Made by a program: the position numbers and the translations under genes. This document shows, in pieces, positions 48,204-58,565 of a stretch of 64,000 nucleotides of DNA. The number at the start of each line of letters is the position of its first letter. Position 1 is the stretch's first letter. The stretch spans positions 2,802,001 through 2,866,000 of the forward strand of contig NZ_WSRO01000002.1 in NCBI RefSeq assembly GCF_009769735.1, in the 5' to 3' direction. Under the pieces are notes generated by a model. The model searched no databases. It was not told where the DNA came from and saw nothing but the letters and a program-made list of their open reading frames with translations. The DNA comes from Streptomyces sp. BA2. GTDB taxonomy: Bacteria; Actinomycetota; Actinomycetes; Streptomycetales; Streptomycetaceae.

Positions 48204-48222
48204 TGAGGCTAACCTAACCTTA
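48204..48222 (-). promoter_or_regulatory. iron box (DmdR1/IdeR type) of bfd
   Basis: The minus strand reads TAAGGTTAGGTTAGCCTCA, agreeing at 14 of 19 positions with the actinobacterial iron-box consensus TTAGGTTAGGCTCACCTAA. It lies 53 bp upstream of the bfd GTG. Fe-loaded DmdR1 would repress bfd, so iron release from bacterioferritin would be switched on in iron starvation. Confidence 0.75.
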
Positions 48223-48260
48223 CCCACGCCCCCGGGTCCACAAAAGCCCCGATACGCCGG

Positions 48261-48291
48261 TGGGGCACGGATCACATGGATCCGTGCCCCA
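48261..48291 (-). terminator. terminator of aroH
   Basis: A perfect 13-bp stem (48261-48273 with 48279-48291) with a 5-base loop lies 23 bases after the aroH stop on the minus strand. Confidence 0.85.
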
Positions 48292-48313
48292 CCGCCGCGT
48301 CCTACGGGAATAC

Positions 48314-50631
<2,318 letters not shown>

Positions 50632-50640
50632 CGCGCACCT

Positions 50641-50680
50641 CCATACGCTGGCGTATGGTCGACCATACGGTACCGTATGG
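50641..50680. promoter_or_regulatory. tandem TetR operators (four CCATACG half-sites)
   Basis: CCATACGC-TG-GCGTATGG (50641-50658) and the perfect 18-bp palindrome 50663-50680 (CCATACGG-TA-CCGTATGG) lie 22 bp centre to centre. The inner halves form another perfect 18-bp palindrome at 50653-50670. The array fills the gap between the divergent SRPBCC and TetR genes and covers the TACCGT -10-like element of the TetR gene. Confidence 0.88.
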
Positions 50681-50682
50681 CC

Positions 50683-51270
50683 ATGGTGCAACGGCAGCAG
50701 AAGAAGCCCGCGGCGAAGCCCCGCCTCACCGCTCAGGACTGGGCGGACGCCGCCCTCACCGCGATCGGCGAGGGCGGTATCGCCGCCGTCGCCGTGGAAC
50801 CCCTGGCCGTCCGCCTCGGCACCACCAAGGGGAGCTTCTACTGGCACTTCGCCAACCGTGCCGCGCTCATCGAGGCCGCCCTGAACCGCTGGGCGGAGAC
50901 CAACACCGAGGAGATGATCGAGGAGGTCGAGGCCGAGCCCGACCCCCGGCGGCGCATCCGCCTCCTCTTCGGCGAGGCCATCGCGTCGGCCACCTCCGAC
51001 CCCCTGGAGGTCGCCCTCCTCGCGACCGCGTCACACCCCCAGGTCGCCGAGGTCCTGCGCCGCGTGACCGAGCGCCGGGTGGCGTACGTCGCCGGGCTCT
51101 TCGCCGGGCTCGGCTTCCCCGAACCTGAGGCACGGCGCCGCGGGCTGCTCGCGTACACGGTCTATCTGGGGCACGCGCAGCTCGGGCACGCGGCGCCGTC
51201 GGCGCTGCCCGCATCCGACGAGTTCGACGCGTATCTGGACGAGGCCCTGGACGTCCTGATGATGCGCTAG
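50683..51270 (+). CDS. TetR family regulator
   Basis: 195-aa TetR repressor. N-terminal HTH AVEPLAVRLGTTKGSFYWHFANRAALIEAAL (about 37-67), then a helical domain. The ATG at 50683 is preferred: TACCGT ends 6 bases upstream (leaderless type), whereas the in-frame ATG at 50677 lies inside the operator palindrome. It probably represses itself and the SRPBCC gene through that site. The ligand is unknown. Confidence 0.9.
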   Translation: MVQRQQKKPAAKPRLTAQDWADAALTAIGEGGIAAVAVEPLAVRLGTTKGSFYWHFANRAALIEAALNRWAETNTEEMIEEVEAEPDPRRRIRLLFGEAIASATSDPLEVALLATASHPQVAEVLRRVTERRVAYVAGLFAGLGFPEPEARRRGLLAYTVYLGHAQLGHAAPSALPASDEFDAYLDEALDVLMMR

Positions 51271-51280
51271 GGTGCGGAAC

Positions 51281-51337
51281 ATGCACGCGCAGACGATTCG
51301 TAACTGGTGGTGGCCCGCTCATCCGGCGGCCCACTGA
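51281..51337 (+). CDS. trpL: trp leader peptide with three Trp codons
   Basis: An 18-codon ORF reads MHAQTIRNWWWPAHPAAH and stops. Three consecutive TGG codons and a downstream terminator hairpin are the hallmark of a trp attenuation leader. TAGGGT ends 7 bases before the ATG, so the leader mRNA is probably leaderless. It starts 10 bases after the TetR stop. It is too short for routine gene finders. Confidence 0.93.
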   Translation: MHAQTIRNWWWPAHPAAH

Positions 51338-51359
51338 TTCTGCGCGTATCGAGACTCGC

Positions 51360-51384
51360 GAAGGCCGCCCGAGGGGCGGCCTTC
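51360..51384 (+). terminator. trp attenuator terminator
   Basis: GAAGGCCGCC (51360-51369) pairs with GGCGGCCTTC (51375-51384), followed by AGTGTTTTCC. It begins 23 bases after the leader-peptide stop. Ribosome stalling at the Trp codons would be expected to prevent its formation and let trpEG be transcribed. Confidence 0.88.
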
Positions 51385-51450
51385 AGTGTTTTCCGGAGCA
51401 GGTTCTCCGGGCCGGGCCGTTCCTCTCCGAGTGAGAAGGAACAAGACCCG

Positions 51451-53313
51451 ATGGACATCCCGAACCAGCTCGCGGGACTGCTGACGGACGACCGTCCGTT
51501 CGCCGTGCTCCGCCGCCGCACGCCCGGCCACGACCACGACACGGTCGAGGTCCTGATCGGCGCCGTCGGCACGTACGACCGGCTCGCCGACATCCCCGAC
51601 CAGGGCCTCGCCCTGATCCCCTTCCGGCAGATCAGAGAGCGCGGATTCGACGTACGCGACGACGGCACGCCGCTCGCGGTCCTGACCCCCGACGAGACGT
51701 ACGAACTCCCGCTCGCCGAAGCCCTGTCGACGCTGCCCACCCATGACGTGCGCGTCGAGGGCGGGGCCTTCGACGTCGACGACACCGCGTACGGAGAGAT
51801 CGTCGGACGGGTGCTGCGCGAGGAGATCGGGCGCGGCGAGGGCGCGAACTTCGTCATCCGGCGTACGTACGAGGGCGAGATCCCCGGCTTCTCCAGGGCG
51901 GACGCCCTGGCCCTCTTCCGCAGGCTGCTCGTGGGCGAGCGTGGCGCCTACTGGACGTACGTCGTGCACACCGGCGACCGGACGCTCGTCGGGGCGAGCC
52001 CCGAGGTGCATGTGCGGATGTCCGGCGGGACGGTCGTGATGAACCCGATCAGCGGGACCTACCGCTACCCGGCCGAAGGGCCCACGGCGGACGATCTGCT
52101 CGGCTTCCTCGCCGACGGCAAGGAGACCGAGGAGCTGTCGATGGTCGTCGACGAGGAGCTCAAGATGATGTGCACCGTCGGCGACATGGGCGGTGTCGTC
52201 GTCGGGCCGAGGCTCAAGGAGATGGCCCATCTCGCGCACACCGAGTACGAGTTGCGGGGCAAGTCCTCGCTGGACGTGCGGGAGGTCCTGAAGGAGACGA
52301 TGTTCGCGGCGACCGTCACGGGCTCGCCCGTGCAGAACGCCTGCCGCGTCATCGAGCGCCACGAGGCGGGCGGGCGCGGCTACTACGCGGGCGCCCTGGC
52401 CCTCATCGGCCGCGACGCGGGCGGCGCCCAGACCCTCGACTCCCCCATCCTGATCCGCACCGCCGACATCTCCGCCGACGGAAAGCTGCGGGTCCCGGTC
52501 GGCGCGACGCTGGTGCGGGGCTCGGACCCGGCGGGCGAGGTGGCCGAGACGCACGCGAAGGCGGCGGGCGTCCTCGCCGCCCTCGGGGTGCGGCCAGGGC
52601 GCCCCCGCGACGAACACGTACGCCCTGCTCTGGCCGACGATCCGCGGGTGCGGGCAGCCCTGGACAGCCGACGGGCCGGGCTCGCGCCGTTCTGGCTGCG
52701 GATGCAGGAACAGATGGCTGAACTGACCGGGCACGCGCTGGTGATCGACGGCGAGGACACGTTCACGGCGATGCTGGCGCATCTGCTGCGCTCATCGGGC
52801 CTCACCGTCTCCGTACGCCGCTACGACGAGCCGGGCCTGCGGGAAGCGGCGCTCGCCCACGAGGGCCCACTGGTCCTGGGGCCCGGCCCCGGCGACCCGT
52901 CGGACCCCGCCGACCCGAAGATGACCTTCCTGCGCTCGCTGACCGCCGAGGTGATCAGCGGCCACCGCCACGGCGTCCTCGGTGTCTGCCTCGGCCATGA
53001 GCTCCTGGCCGCCGAACTGGGCCTGGAGATCGTCCGCAAGGAGGTCCCGTACCAGGGCGCCCAGACGCGCATCGACCTGTTCGGGCGGCCGGAGACGGTC
53101 GGCTTCTACAACAGCTTCGTGGCCCACTGCGACGAGGAGACGGCGCTGGAACTGGCCGCGCACGGTATCGAGGTCAGCAGGGACACGGCCACGGGAGAGG
53201 TGCACGCGCTGCGGGGTCCCGGTTTCGCGGGCGTCCAGTTCCACCCGGAGTCGGTGCTCTCGCTGCGTGGGACGGCGATCGTGCGGGAGCTGCTGTCCGG
53301 CGTACTGGTCTAG
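51451..53313 (+). CDS. trpEG: fused anthranilate synthase TrpE-TrpG
   Basis: 620-aa fusion converting chorismate and glutamine to anthranilate. The N-terminal ~430 residues are the chorismate-binding TrpE part (NPISGTYRYPAEGPT, MVVDEELKMMCTVGD, TVTGSPVQNACRVIERHE, GALALIGRD). The C-terminal part is a class I glutamine amidotransferase with nucleophile C513 (GVCLGHE) and H598/E600 (QFHPES). The fusion order is normal for Streptomyces. It is controlled by the trp leader and attenuator upstream. ATG with GAGAAGGA upstream. It converges with the dehydrogenase gene 7 bp away. Confidence 0.96.
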   Translation: MDIPNQLAGLLTDDRPFAVLRRRTPGHDHDTVEVLIGAVGTYDRLADIPDQGLALIPFRQIRERGFDVRDDGTPLAVLTPDETYELPLAEALSTLPTHDVRVEGGAFDVDDTAYGEIVGRVLREEIGRGEGANFVIRRTYEGEIPGFSRADALALFRRLLVGERGAYWTYVVHTGDRTLVGASPEVHVRMSGGTVVMNPISGTYRYPAEGPTADDLLGFLADGKETEELSMVVDEELKMMCTVGDMGGVVVGPRLKEMAHLAHTEYELRGKSSLDVREVLKETMFAATVTGSPVQNACRVIERHEAGGRGYYAGALALIGRDAGGAQTLDSPILIRTADISADGKLRVPVGATLVRGSDPAGEVAETHAKAAGVLAALGVRPGRPRDEHVRPALADDPRVRAALDSRRAGLAPFWLRMQEQMAELTGHALVIDGEDTFTAMLAHLLRSSGLTVSVRRYDEPGLREAALAHEGPLVLGPGPGDPSDPADPKMTFLRSLTAEVISGHRHGVLGVCLGHELLAAELGLEIVRKEVPYQGAQTRIDLFGRPETVGFYNSFVAHCDEETALELAAHGIEVSRDTATGEVHALRGPGFAGVQFHPESVLSLRGTAIVRELLSGVLV

Positions 53314-53320
53314 GACCGGG

Positions 53321-54325
53321 CTAGGAGGCGGGGGCCGCCGGGACCAGCACGTTCTCGCTGCGGCGGCCCTCCTTGTAGTCCAGGACGTTCTGCACCGTGG
53401 TGTCGATGATCTGGCCGACCGCGTCCACGGTGTAGTACGCCTGGTGCGAGGTGACCACGACGTTCGGGAACGTCACCAGGCGGGCCAGGGTGTCGTCCTC
53501 GATGGCTTCCAGCGACTTGTCGAGGAAGAAGAGTCCGGCCTCCGCCTCGTACACGTCGAGCCCGACGCCCGCGAAGCGCCCCATCCGCAGCTCCGAGACC
53601 AGGGCATCGGTGTCGATCAGGCCGCCGCGGCTGGAGTTCACCAGGATCGCGTCGTCCTTCATCATCCGCAGCGCGTCGGCGCCGATGATGTGCTGCGTCG
53701 CGGGGAGCAGCGGGACGTGCAGGCTGATCAGGTCGGCCTCCGCGAAGAGCTCGTCCTTCGGGACGTACTTCATGCCGAGTTCGACGCACGCGGGGTTCTG
53801 GGCGACGTCCCAGCCGAGCAGCTTCATCCCGAAGCCGTGCGCGATGCGGGTGAACGCCTCGCCGATCTTCCCGGTGCCGAGCACGCCGACCGTGCGGCCC
53901 CGCAGATCCCGGCCCATGAGTCCGTCGAGCCTGAAGTCGAAGTCGCGGGTTCGGTTGCTGGCGCGGACGATGCGGCGGTTGACGGCCATCGCGAGGGTCC
54001 AGGCGAACTCCGCGACGGAGTACGGCGAGTAGTACGAGACGCGGGCGATGGTGAAGCCGAGGCGCTCGGCGACCAGGAGATCGATGTTGTTGAACCCGGT
54101 GGAACGCTGGGCGATCATCTGCGTCCCGCCCGCCGCGAGGGTCTGCAGGACACGGTTGCCGAGATCGGCGTTGACGCTGGTGGAGACGATCTCGTAGCCG
54201 GCGGCGATGGGGGCGGTGTCCTCGGTGAGGAAGACGTCCAGACAGCGGACGTCGTGGTGCGCCTCGAAGGCCTTCTCGATCAGCGGCTTCTCATCGGCCT
54301 GCACGCCGAACGCCAGGATCTCCAT
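53321..54325 (-). CDS. D-2-hydroxyacid dehydrogenase (D-lactate dehydrogenase type)
   Basis: 334-aa NAD-dependent dehydrogenase, LdhA-like. GVLGTGKIGEAFTRIAHGFGMKLLGWD binds NAD; the catalytic Arg (NSSRGGLID), Glu (VYEAEAGLFF region) and His (VTSHQAYYT) segments are present. FFLDKS and the short C-terminus match fermentative D-LDHs, so pyruvate to D-lactate is likely. ATG at 54325 has TACACT 6 bases upstream and no Shine-Dalgarno. Confidence 0.9.
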   Translation of the reverse strand: MEILAFGVQADEKPLIEKAFEAHHDVRCLDVFLTEDTAPIAAGYEIVSTSVNADLGNRVLQTLAAGGTQMIAQRSTGFNNIDLLVAERLGFTIARVSYYSPYSVAEFAWTLAMAVNRRIVRASNRTRDFDFRLDGLMGRDLRGRTVGVLGTGKIGEAFTRIAHGFGMKLLGWDVAQNPACVELGMKYVPKDELFAEADLISLHVPLLPATQHIIGADALRMMKDDAILVNSSRGGLIDTDALVSELRMGRFAGVGLDVYEAEAGLFFLDKSLEAIEDDTLARLVTFPNVVVTSHQAYYTVDAVGQIIDTTVQNVLDYKEGRRSENVLVPAAPAS

Positions 54326-54407
54326 GCGCCGAGTGTATGTACCGCCCGGTGGGACGGCACCCGGGAGCGTGAGCCGGCCGGGAGCCGTCCTGTCGTGGTT
54401 CTTCTGC

Positions 54408-54478
54408 GGGTTGTGGGGGCTGGTCGCGCCCACGCGGCGGAGCCGCAAATGTCACAGCCCCGCGCCCCTTCGGGGCGC
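54408..54478. repeat. Streptomyces REP-like intergenic element (long form)
   Basis: GGGGCTGGTCGCGCCCACGC, then GGCGGAGCCGC and an ACAGCCCCGCGCCCC block, is a long version of the element at 44945-44980. Both share CTGGTCGCGC and CCCGCGCCCCT. Such units are scattered between Streptomyces genes; this one contains the hairpin that ends pfkA. Confidence 0.65.
54462..54478 (-). terminator. terminator of pfkA (within the repeat)
   Basis: GCGCCCC and GGGGCGC form a 7-bp stem with a TTC loop, starting 6 bases after the pfkA stop on the minus strand. Confidence 0.6.
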
Positions 54479-54483
54479 TCAGC

Positions 54484-55521
54484 TCAGCCGAAGAAGACCC
54501 CGACCTCCTGGTACAGCGCCGGGTCCACCGTCTTCAGACGGGCCGTCGCCTCCGCGATAGGAACCCGCACGATGTCCGTCCCCTGCAGCGCGACCATCTT
54601 CCCGAAGTCGCCGTCCCGCACGGCCTCGATCGCGTGCAGCCCGAAGCGCGTGGCCAGCCAGCGGTCGAAGGCGCTGGGCGTCCCGCCGCGCTGGACGTGC
54701 CCGAGGACGGTGGTCCTTGCCTCCTTGCCGGTCCGCCCCTCGATCTCCTTGGCCAGCCACTCCCCCACACCCGAGAGCCGCACATGCCCGAAGGAGTCCT
54801 GCGTCCCGTCCTTGAGGACCATCTCGCCGTCCTTGGGCATGGCCCCTTCAGCGACGACGACGATCGGCGCGTACGACGCCTTGAACCGCGAGGTCACCCA
54901 GGCACACACCTGCTCCACGTCGAAGCGCTGCTCGGGGATGAGGATGACGTTCGCGCCCCCGGCGAGCCCGGAGTGCAGCGCGATCCAGCCCGCGTGCCGC
55001 CCCATGACCTCGACCACCAGGACCCGCATGTGCGACTCGGCGGTCGTGTGCAGCCGGTCGATCGCCTCGGTAGCGATGCCCACCGCGGTGTCGAAGCCGA
55101 AGGTGTAGTCCGTGGCGGAGAGGTCGTTGTCGATGGTCTTGGGTACGCCGACGACATTGATGCCGTACTCGTCGGTGAGCCGCGCGGCGACGCCGAGGGT
55201 GTCCTCGCCACCGATGGCGATGAGGGACTCGACCTCGTACTTGGCGAGGTTCTCCTTGATCCGGCGGATGCCGTTCTCCGCCTTGAGCGGGTTGGTGCGC
55301 GAGGAGCCGAGGATGGTGCCGCCCCGGGGCAGGATGCCCCGCACGGCCGGGATGTCGAGCGGGACGGTGTCGCCCTCAAGCGGACCGCGCCAGCCGTCCC
55401 GGAAGCCGACGAAGTCATAGCCGTACTCCTGCACGCCCTTGCGGACGATGCCCCGGATGACGGCGTTGAGCCCGGGGCAGTCGCCGCCTCCGGTCAGTAC
55501 TCCGATTTTCTTGGCCGCCAT
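54484..55521 (-). CDS. pfkA: 6-phosphofructokinase, PPi-type signature residues
   Basis: 345-aa phosphofructokinase of the actinobacterial group. GVLTGGGDCPGLNAVIRG, PKTIDNDL, GFDTAVGIATEAIDRLHTTAESH, MGRHAGWIAL and LGHVQRGGTPSAFDR are conserved. The nucleotide-site motif is GGED (104-107) and the following Lys128 is in PKTIDND. An Asp and a Lys at these two positions are associated with pyrophosphate-dependent enzymes; ATP enzymes such as that of E. coli have Gly at both. GAAGGGA precedes the ATG. A 12-bp inverted repeat lies 20 bp upstream. Confidence 0.95.
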   Translation of the reverse strand: MAAKKIGVLTGGGDCPGLNAVIRGIVRKGVQEYGYDFVGFRDGWRGPLEGDTVPLDIPAVRGILPRGGTILGSSRTNPLKAENGIRRIKENLAKYEVESLIAIGGEDTLGVAARLTDEYGINVVGVPKTIDNDLSATDYTFGFDTAVGIATEAIDRLHTTAESHMRVLVVEVMGRHAGWIALHSGLAGGANVILIPEQRFDVEQVCAWVTSRFKASYAPIVVVAEGAMPKDGEMVLKDGTQDSFGHVRLSGVGEWLAKEIEGRTGKEARTTVLGHVQRGGTPSAFDRWLATRFGLHAIEAVRDGDFGKMVALQGTDIVRVPIAEATARLKTVDPALYQEVGVFFG

Positions 55522-55540
55522 GGAAACGTCCCTTCGCCTC

Positions 55541-55583
55541 AGTGACCTGTATGCGAGCCACGCTAATGGTGATACAGGTCACT
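55541..55583. promoter_or_regulatory. long dyad upstream of pfkA
   Basis: AGTGACCTGTAT (55541-55552) and ATACAGGTCACT (55572-55583) are perfect 12-bp inverted repeats with a 19-base spacer, about three helical turns centre to centre. The dyad ends 20 bp before the pfkA ATG, where the promoter should be. The regulator is not identified. Confidence 0.7.
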
Positions 55584-55680
55584 CAGGGACGGTCCGTATG
55601 GTCAATTCCTGGCCGGTACAGGGGAGTTGATCACGCGAGTTCACCCTTATGAGGGGTCGGCCGAGGGGCTGCCCGAGGGC

Positions 55681-56379
55681 TCACGCGTCGTCGAGACCCC
55701 GCTCGATCGCGTACCGCACGAGCTCCACGCGGTTGTGGAGCTGGAGCTTGCCCAGGGTGTTCTGCACGTGGTTCTGCACGGTGCGGTGCGAGATGACCAG
55801 GCGCTCGGCGATCTGCTTGTAGCTCAGCCCCTTGGCGACAAGACGCAGCACCTCGGTCTCGCGGTCGGTCAGCTGCGGTGCCTTCGGCTCGTCCGGGGCG
55901 CCGGGCGCCGGATCGGACGCCAGACGGCGGTACTCGCCGAGGACGAGGCCCGCGAGGCCCGGGGTGAAGACCGTGTCGCCGACGGCCGTGCGGCGCACCG
56001 CGTCGGTCAGCTCGGCGGTGGAGGCCGACTTCAGGAGATAGCCGGTGGCGCCGGACTTGACCGCCTCCAGGACATCCGCGTGCTCGCCGCTCGCCGAGAG
56101 GACGAGGACGCGCAGGGCGGGGTTGGCGCCGACGAGTTCCTTGCAGACCTGGACGCCCGGCTTCAGGGGCAGGTTCAGGTCGAGTACGAGGACGTCGGGT
56201 GCGGCGGCCTGTGCGCGGCGCACGGCCTGGTCGCCGTCGCCCGCCGTGGCGACCACGTCGAACCCTGCCTCGGCGAGGTCGCGGGCGACCGCGTCCCGCC
56301 ACATCGGGTGGTCGTCGACGACCATGACCTTGACCGGGTCCGTGCCGCCGTCGGCACCCCGCAGTCGCTGCTCGTTCAT
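55681..56379 (-). CDS. macR: NarL-family response regulator, MacR-like
   Basis: 232-aa response regulator. Receiver domain 15-135 with acidic pair D22/D23, phospho-acceptor D67 (VLVLDLNLP) and the K of LLKSAS. A LuxR-type HTH lies at about 168-226 (LTDRETEVLRLVAKGLSYKQIAERLVISHRTVQNHVQ). It overlaps the sensor kinase stop by 4 bp. By position it corresponds to S. coelicolor MacR (SCO2120), reported to affect development and actinorhodin. I found no TGAGTAC-type MacR site here. Confidence 0.92.
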   Translation of the reverse strand: MNEQRLRGADGGTDPVKVMVVDDHPMWRDAVARDLAEAGFDVVATAGDGDQAVRRAQAAAPDVLVLDLNLPLKPGVQVCKELVGANPALRVLVLSASGEHADVLEAVKSGATGYLLKSASTAELTDAVRRTAVGDTVFTPGLAGLVLGEYRRLASDPAPGAPDEPKAPQLTDRETEVLRLVAKGLSYKQIAERLVISHRTVQNHVQNTLGKLQLHNRVELVRYAIERGLDDA

Positions 56380-57596
56380 CGTTCCTTTCCTGCCTTCCCC
56401 CGTGGGACTCTCAGTTCTACTTCCGTGCCCTGGCCCGGCACCGAGATCAGCTCCGCCGTGCCGCCGATGTCCCGCAGCCGGCCCCTGATCGACAGGGCGA
56501 CACCGAGCCGCCCCTCGCCCTCGGCCTCGGCGAGACGGCCCTCGGGGATGCCGGGGCCGTCGTCCCGCACCGTCACGATCACGGCGTCCGGCTCGTCCTC
56601 GACCAGGATCCAGGCCGCGGCGTCCGGGCCCGCGTGCCGGTGGACGTTGTCCAGGGCGGCGCCGACCGCGGCGGCCAGTTCCCGCGCGGCCTTCGACTCG
56701 AGGGTGACCGGAGCGCCCGGCTCCGAGACGGTCACCCGGGCGCCCGCGTACGGGAAGAGCAGGGACCTCAGGTCACAGATGTCTCCGTCGTCGGCGTCGC
56801 CGTCCGGCTCCTCCACCGCGCGGACGACGGCCCCCATCGAGGCGTCCTCCGACTCGTGCGACGTCCTGACCAGGCCGCCCGCCACCAGCGTGCGCAGTGC
56901 GACCTCCTGCTCGCCCGCCATCCTGCCGAGCTCCGCCGCCTCGCCGCCGATCGCGCTGCCGCGCCGCTGCACCATCGCGAGGACCTGGAGCACGCTGTCG
57001 TGGATGTCGCGCGCCAGGCGCTCCCGCTCGCGGGTCGCGGCCTCGATCTCCAGGGCGCGGGCGAGGGTGCGCTCGGAGGCGCGGGCCACCTCGACGACGT
57101 ATCCGATGGCGATGGAGGCGATGCACACGAGCAGGACGTTGTGGAGCGTGTCCTGGGTGGGCCTGCCGCGCTGCGCGATGTTGGCGGCGCCGACGAGCGC
57201 CGAGGCGAACGCCGCCCACCGCCAACCACCCTTGATCGCGAAGGCGAGCACCGCGCCCGCCGTCCATATCGACGGCAGCGTCGGGCCGTCGTGGACGATC
57301 CGCTGGTGCGAGTCGGCGACCGGCGTGAGCAGGATGCCGACCAGCGCGATGGTCAGGTCGGCGATCAGGAACCGCTTGGTGCAGCTGGCCGCGTTCGCGA
57401 CCTTCGGCAGCGTGCCGATGGTCCATCCCGCGAGCACCACGTAGTACCCGATGGCCACCCAGGGGCGGTCGAACTTCTGGTGCGCCGCCACGAAGAGGCC
57501 GATCGCGTACAGCATCGTCAGTACGCGGTAGCCGGTCAGGGCACGCCACAGCGGCTGCTCCACCGACATCCTCATGACGCGAACGCGCTTGGTCAT
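56376..57596 (-). CDS. macS: sensor histidine kinase, MacS-like
   Basis: 406-aa membrane histidine kinase. Four to six N-terminal helices (about 20-175) form a sensor without a clear extracellular domain. A coiled coil leads to the HisKA_3 box RERERLARDIHDSVLQVL with the phospho-acceptor His, then the ATPase N-box DNVHRHAG and G-box DDGPGIPEGRL. It is translationally coupled to the regulator. The ATG at 57596 has GGTGGGGGA upstream and is preferred to a GTG 9 bp earlier. Confidence 0.92.
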   Translation of the reverse strand: MTKRVRVMRMSVEQPLWRALTGYRVLTMLYAIGLFVAAHQKFDRPWVAIGYYVVLAGWTIGTLPKVANAASCTKRFLIADLTIALVGILLTPVADSHQRIVHDGPTLPSIWTAGAVLAFAIKGGWRWAAFASALVGAANIAQRGRPTQDTLHNVLLVCIASIAIGYVVEVARASERTLARALEIEAATRERERLARDIHDSVLQVLAMVQRRGSAIGGEAAELGRMAGEQEVALRTLVAGGLVRTSHESEDASMGAVVRAVEEPDGDADDGDICDLRSLLFPYAGARVTVSEPGAPVTLESKAARELAAAVGAALDNVHRHAGPDAAAWILVEDEPDAVIVTVRDDGPGIPEGRLAEAEGEGRLGVALSIRGRLRDIGGTAELISVPGQGTEVELRVPRGKAGKER

Positions 57597-57662
57597 GTCC
57601 CCCACCCCCTTGGGTCGCCCGGCCGTTCCCCCCGCACCCGGCTCCCCTTCACAGCGACGCGA

Positions 57663-58424
57663 TTACGCGCCGGACCGTTCCTTCTCGGCCGCCGCGGCCG
57701 CCTTCTCCGCCTTCTTCTCCGCTTCCTTCTCGGCCTTCGCCGCGTCCGAGAGCCGGCGCTTGGCGGCCGTCGCGTACTCGTCGACGTACTCCTGGCCGGA
57801 CAGCTTCATGATCTCGTACATGACCTCGTCGGTGACCGCCCGCAGGACGAACCGGTCGTGCTCCATGCCGTGGTACCGGCTGAAGTCGAGCGGCTTGCCG
57901 ATCTTGATGCCGGGCCGCATCAGCTTCGGCACCACCTTGCCCGGCGGCTGGATCTTCTCCGTGTCGATCATCGCCACGGGGAGCACGGGCGCCCCGGTGG
58001 CGAGGGCCACGCGCGCGAGGCCGCCGGGCTTGCCACGGTAGAGCCTCCCGTCGGGCGAACGCGTGCCTTCCGGGTAGATGCCGAAGAGCTCGCCGCGCTC
58101 CAGGACCTCGATGCCGCTCTTGATGGCCGCCTCGCCCGCGCCGCGGCCGCCGGAGCGGTCCACGGGCAGCTGGCCCACGCCCTTGAAGAAGGCGGCCGTG
58201 AGCTTGCCCTTCACGCCCGGAGACGTGAAGTACTCCGCCTTCGCGATGAAGGTGACCTTGCGGTCGATGACCGCGGGCAGGAAGAAGGAGTCCGAGAAGG
58301 AGAGATGGTTGCTCGCCAGGATGGCCGGTCCATCGGCGGGTACGTTCTCAAGGCCTTCCACCCAGGGCCTGAAGCCGAGCTTCAGCGGCCCTCCGATGGC
58401 GACCTTCATTGCGCCGTAGATCAA
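57663..58424 (-). CDS. 1-acylglycerol-3-phosphate O-acyltransferase
   Basis: PlsC-family membrane-associated acyltransferase making phosphatidic acid, 253 aa. Block I NHLSFSD (HX4D), block III-like YPEGTRSPDG and VLPVAMIDTEK are present. The C-terminal 30 residues are an Ala/Lys/Glu-rich charged helix. TTG is taken as start because AGGAGG lies 8 bases upstream; an in-frame ATG lies 15 bp downstream. Confidence 0.92.
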   Translation of the reverse strand: MIYGAMKVAIGGPLKLGFRPWVEGLENVPADGPAILASNHLSFSDSFFLPAVIDRKVTFIAKAEYFTSPGVKGKLTAAFFKGVGQLPVDRSGGRGAGEAAIKSGIEVLERGELFGIYPEGTRSPDGRLYRGKPGGLARVALATGAPVLPVAMIDTEKIQPPGKVVPKLMRPGIKIGKPLDFSRYHGMEHDRFVLRAVTDEVMYEIMKLSGQEYVDEYATAAKRRLSDAAKAEKEAEKKAEKAAAAAEKERSGA

Positions 58425-58565
58425 ACCGTGTGCCTCCTGTTATGTGTGGATCAGACCTTAACCCGCAGTAGGCCCAAAGGGCCCGACGGCCCTGGTCGGT
58501 GTCAGTCCGGTCGCGTACGGTGAAGTACTCCCACCCCGCAGCCACATCTCACGAAGGAGACCGAA

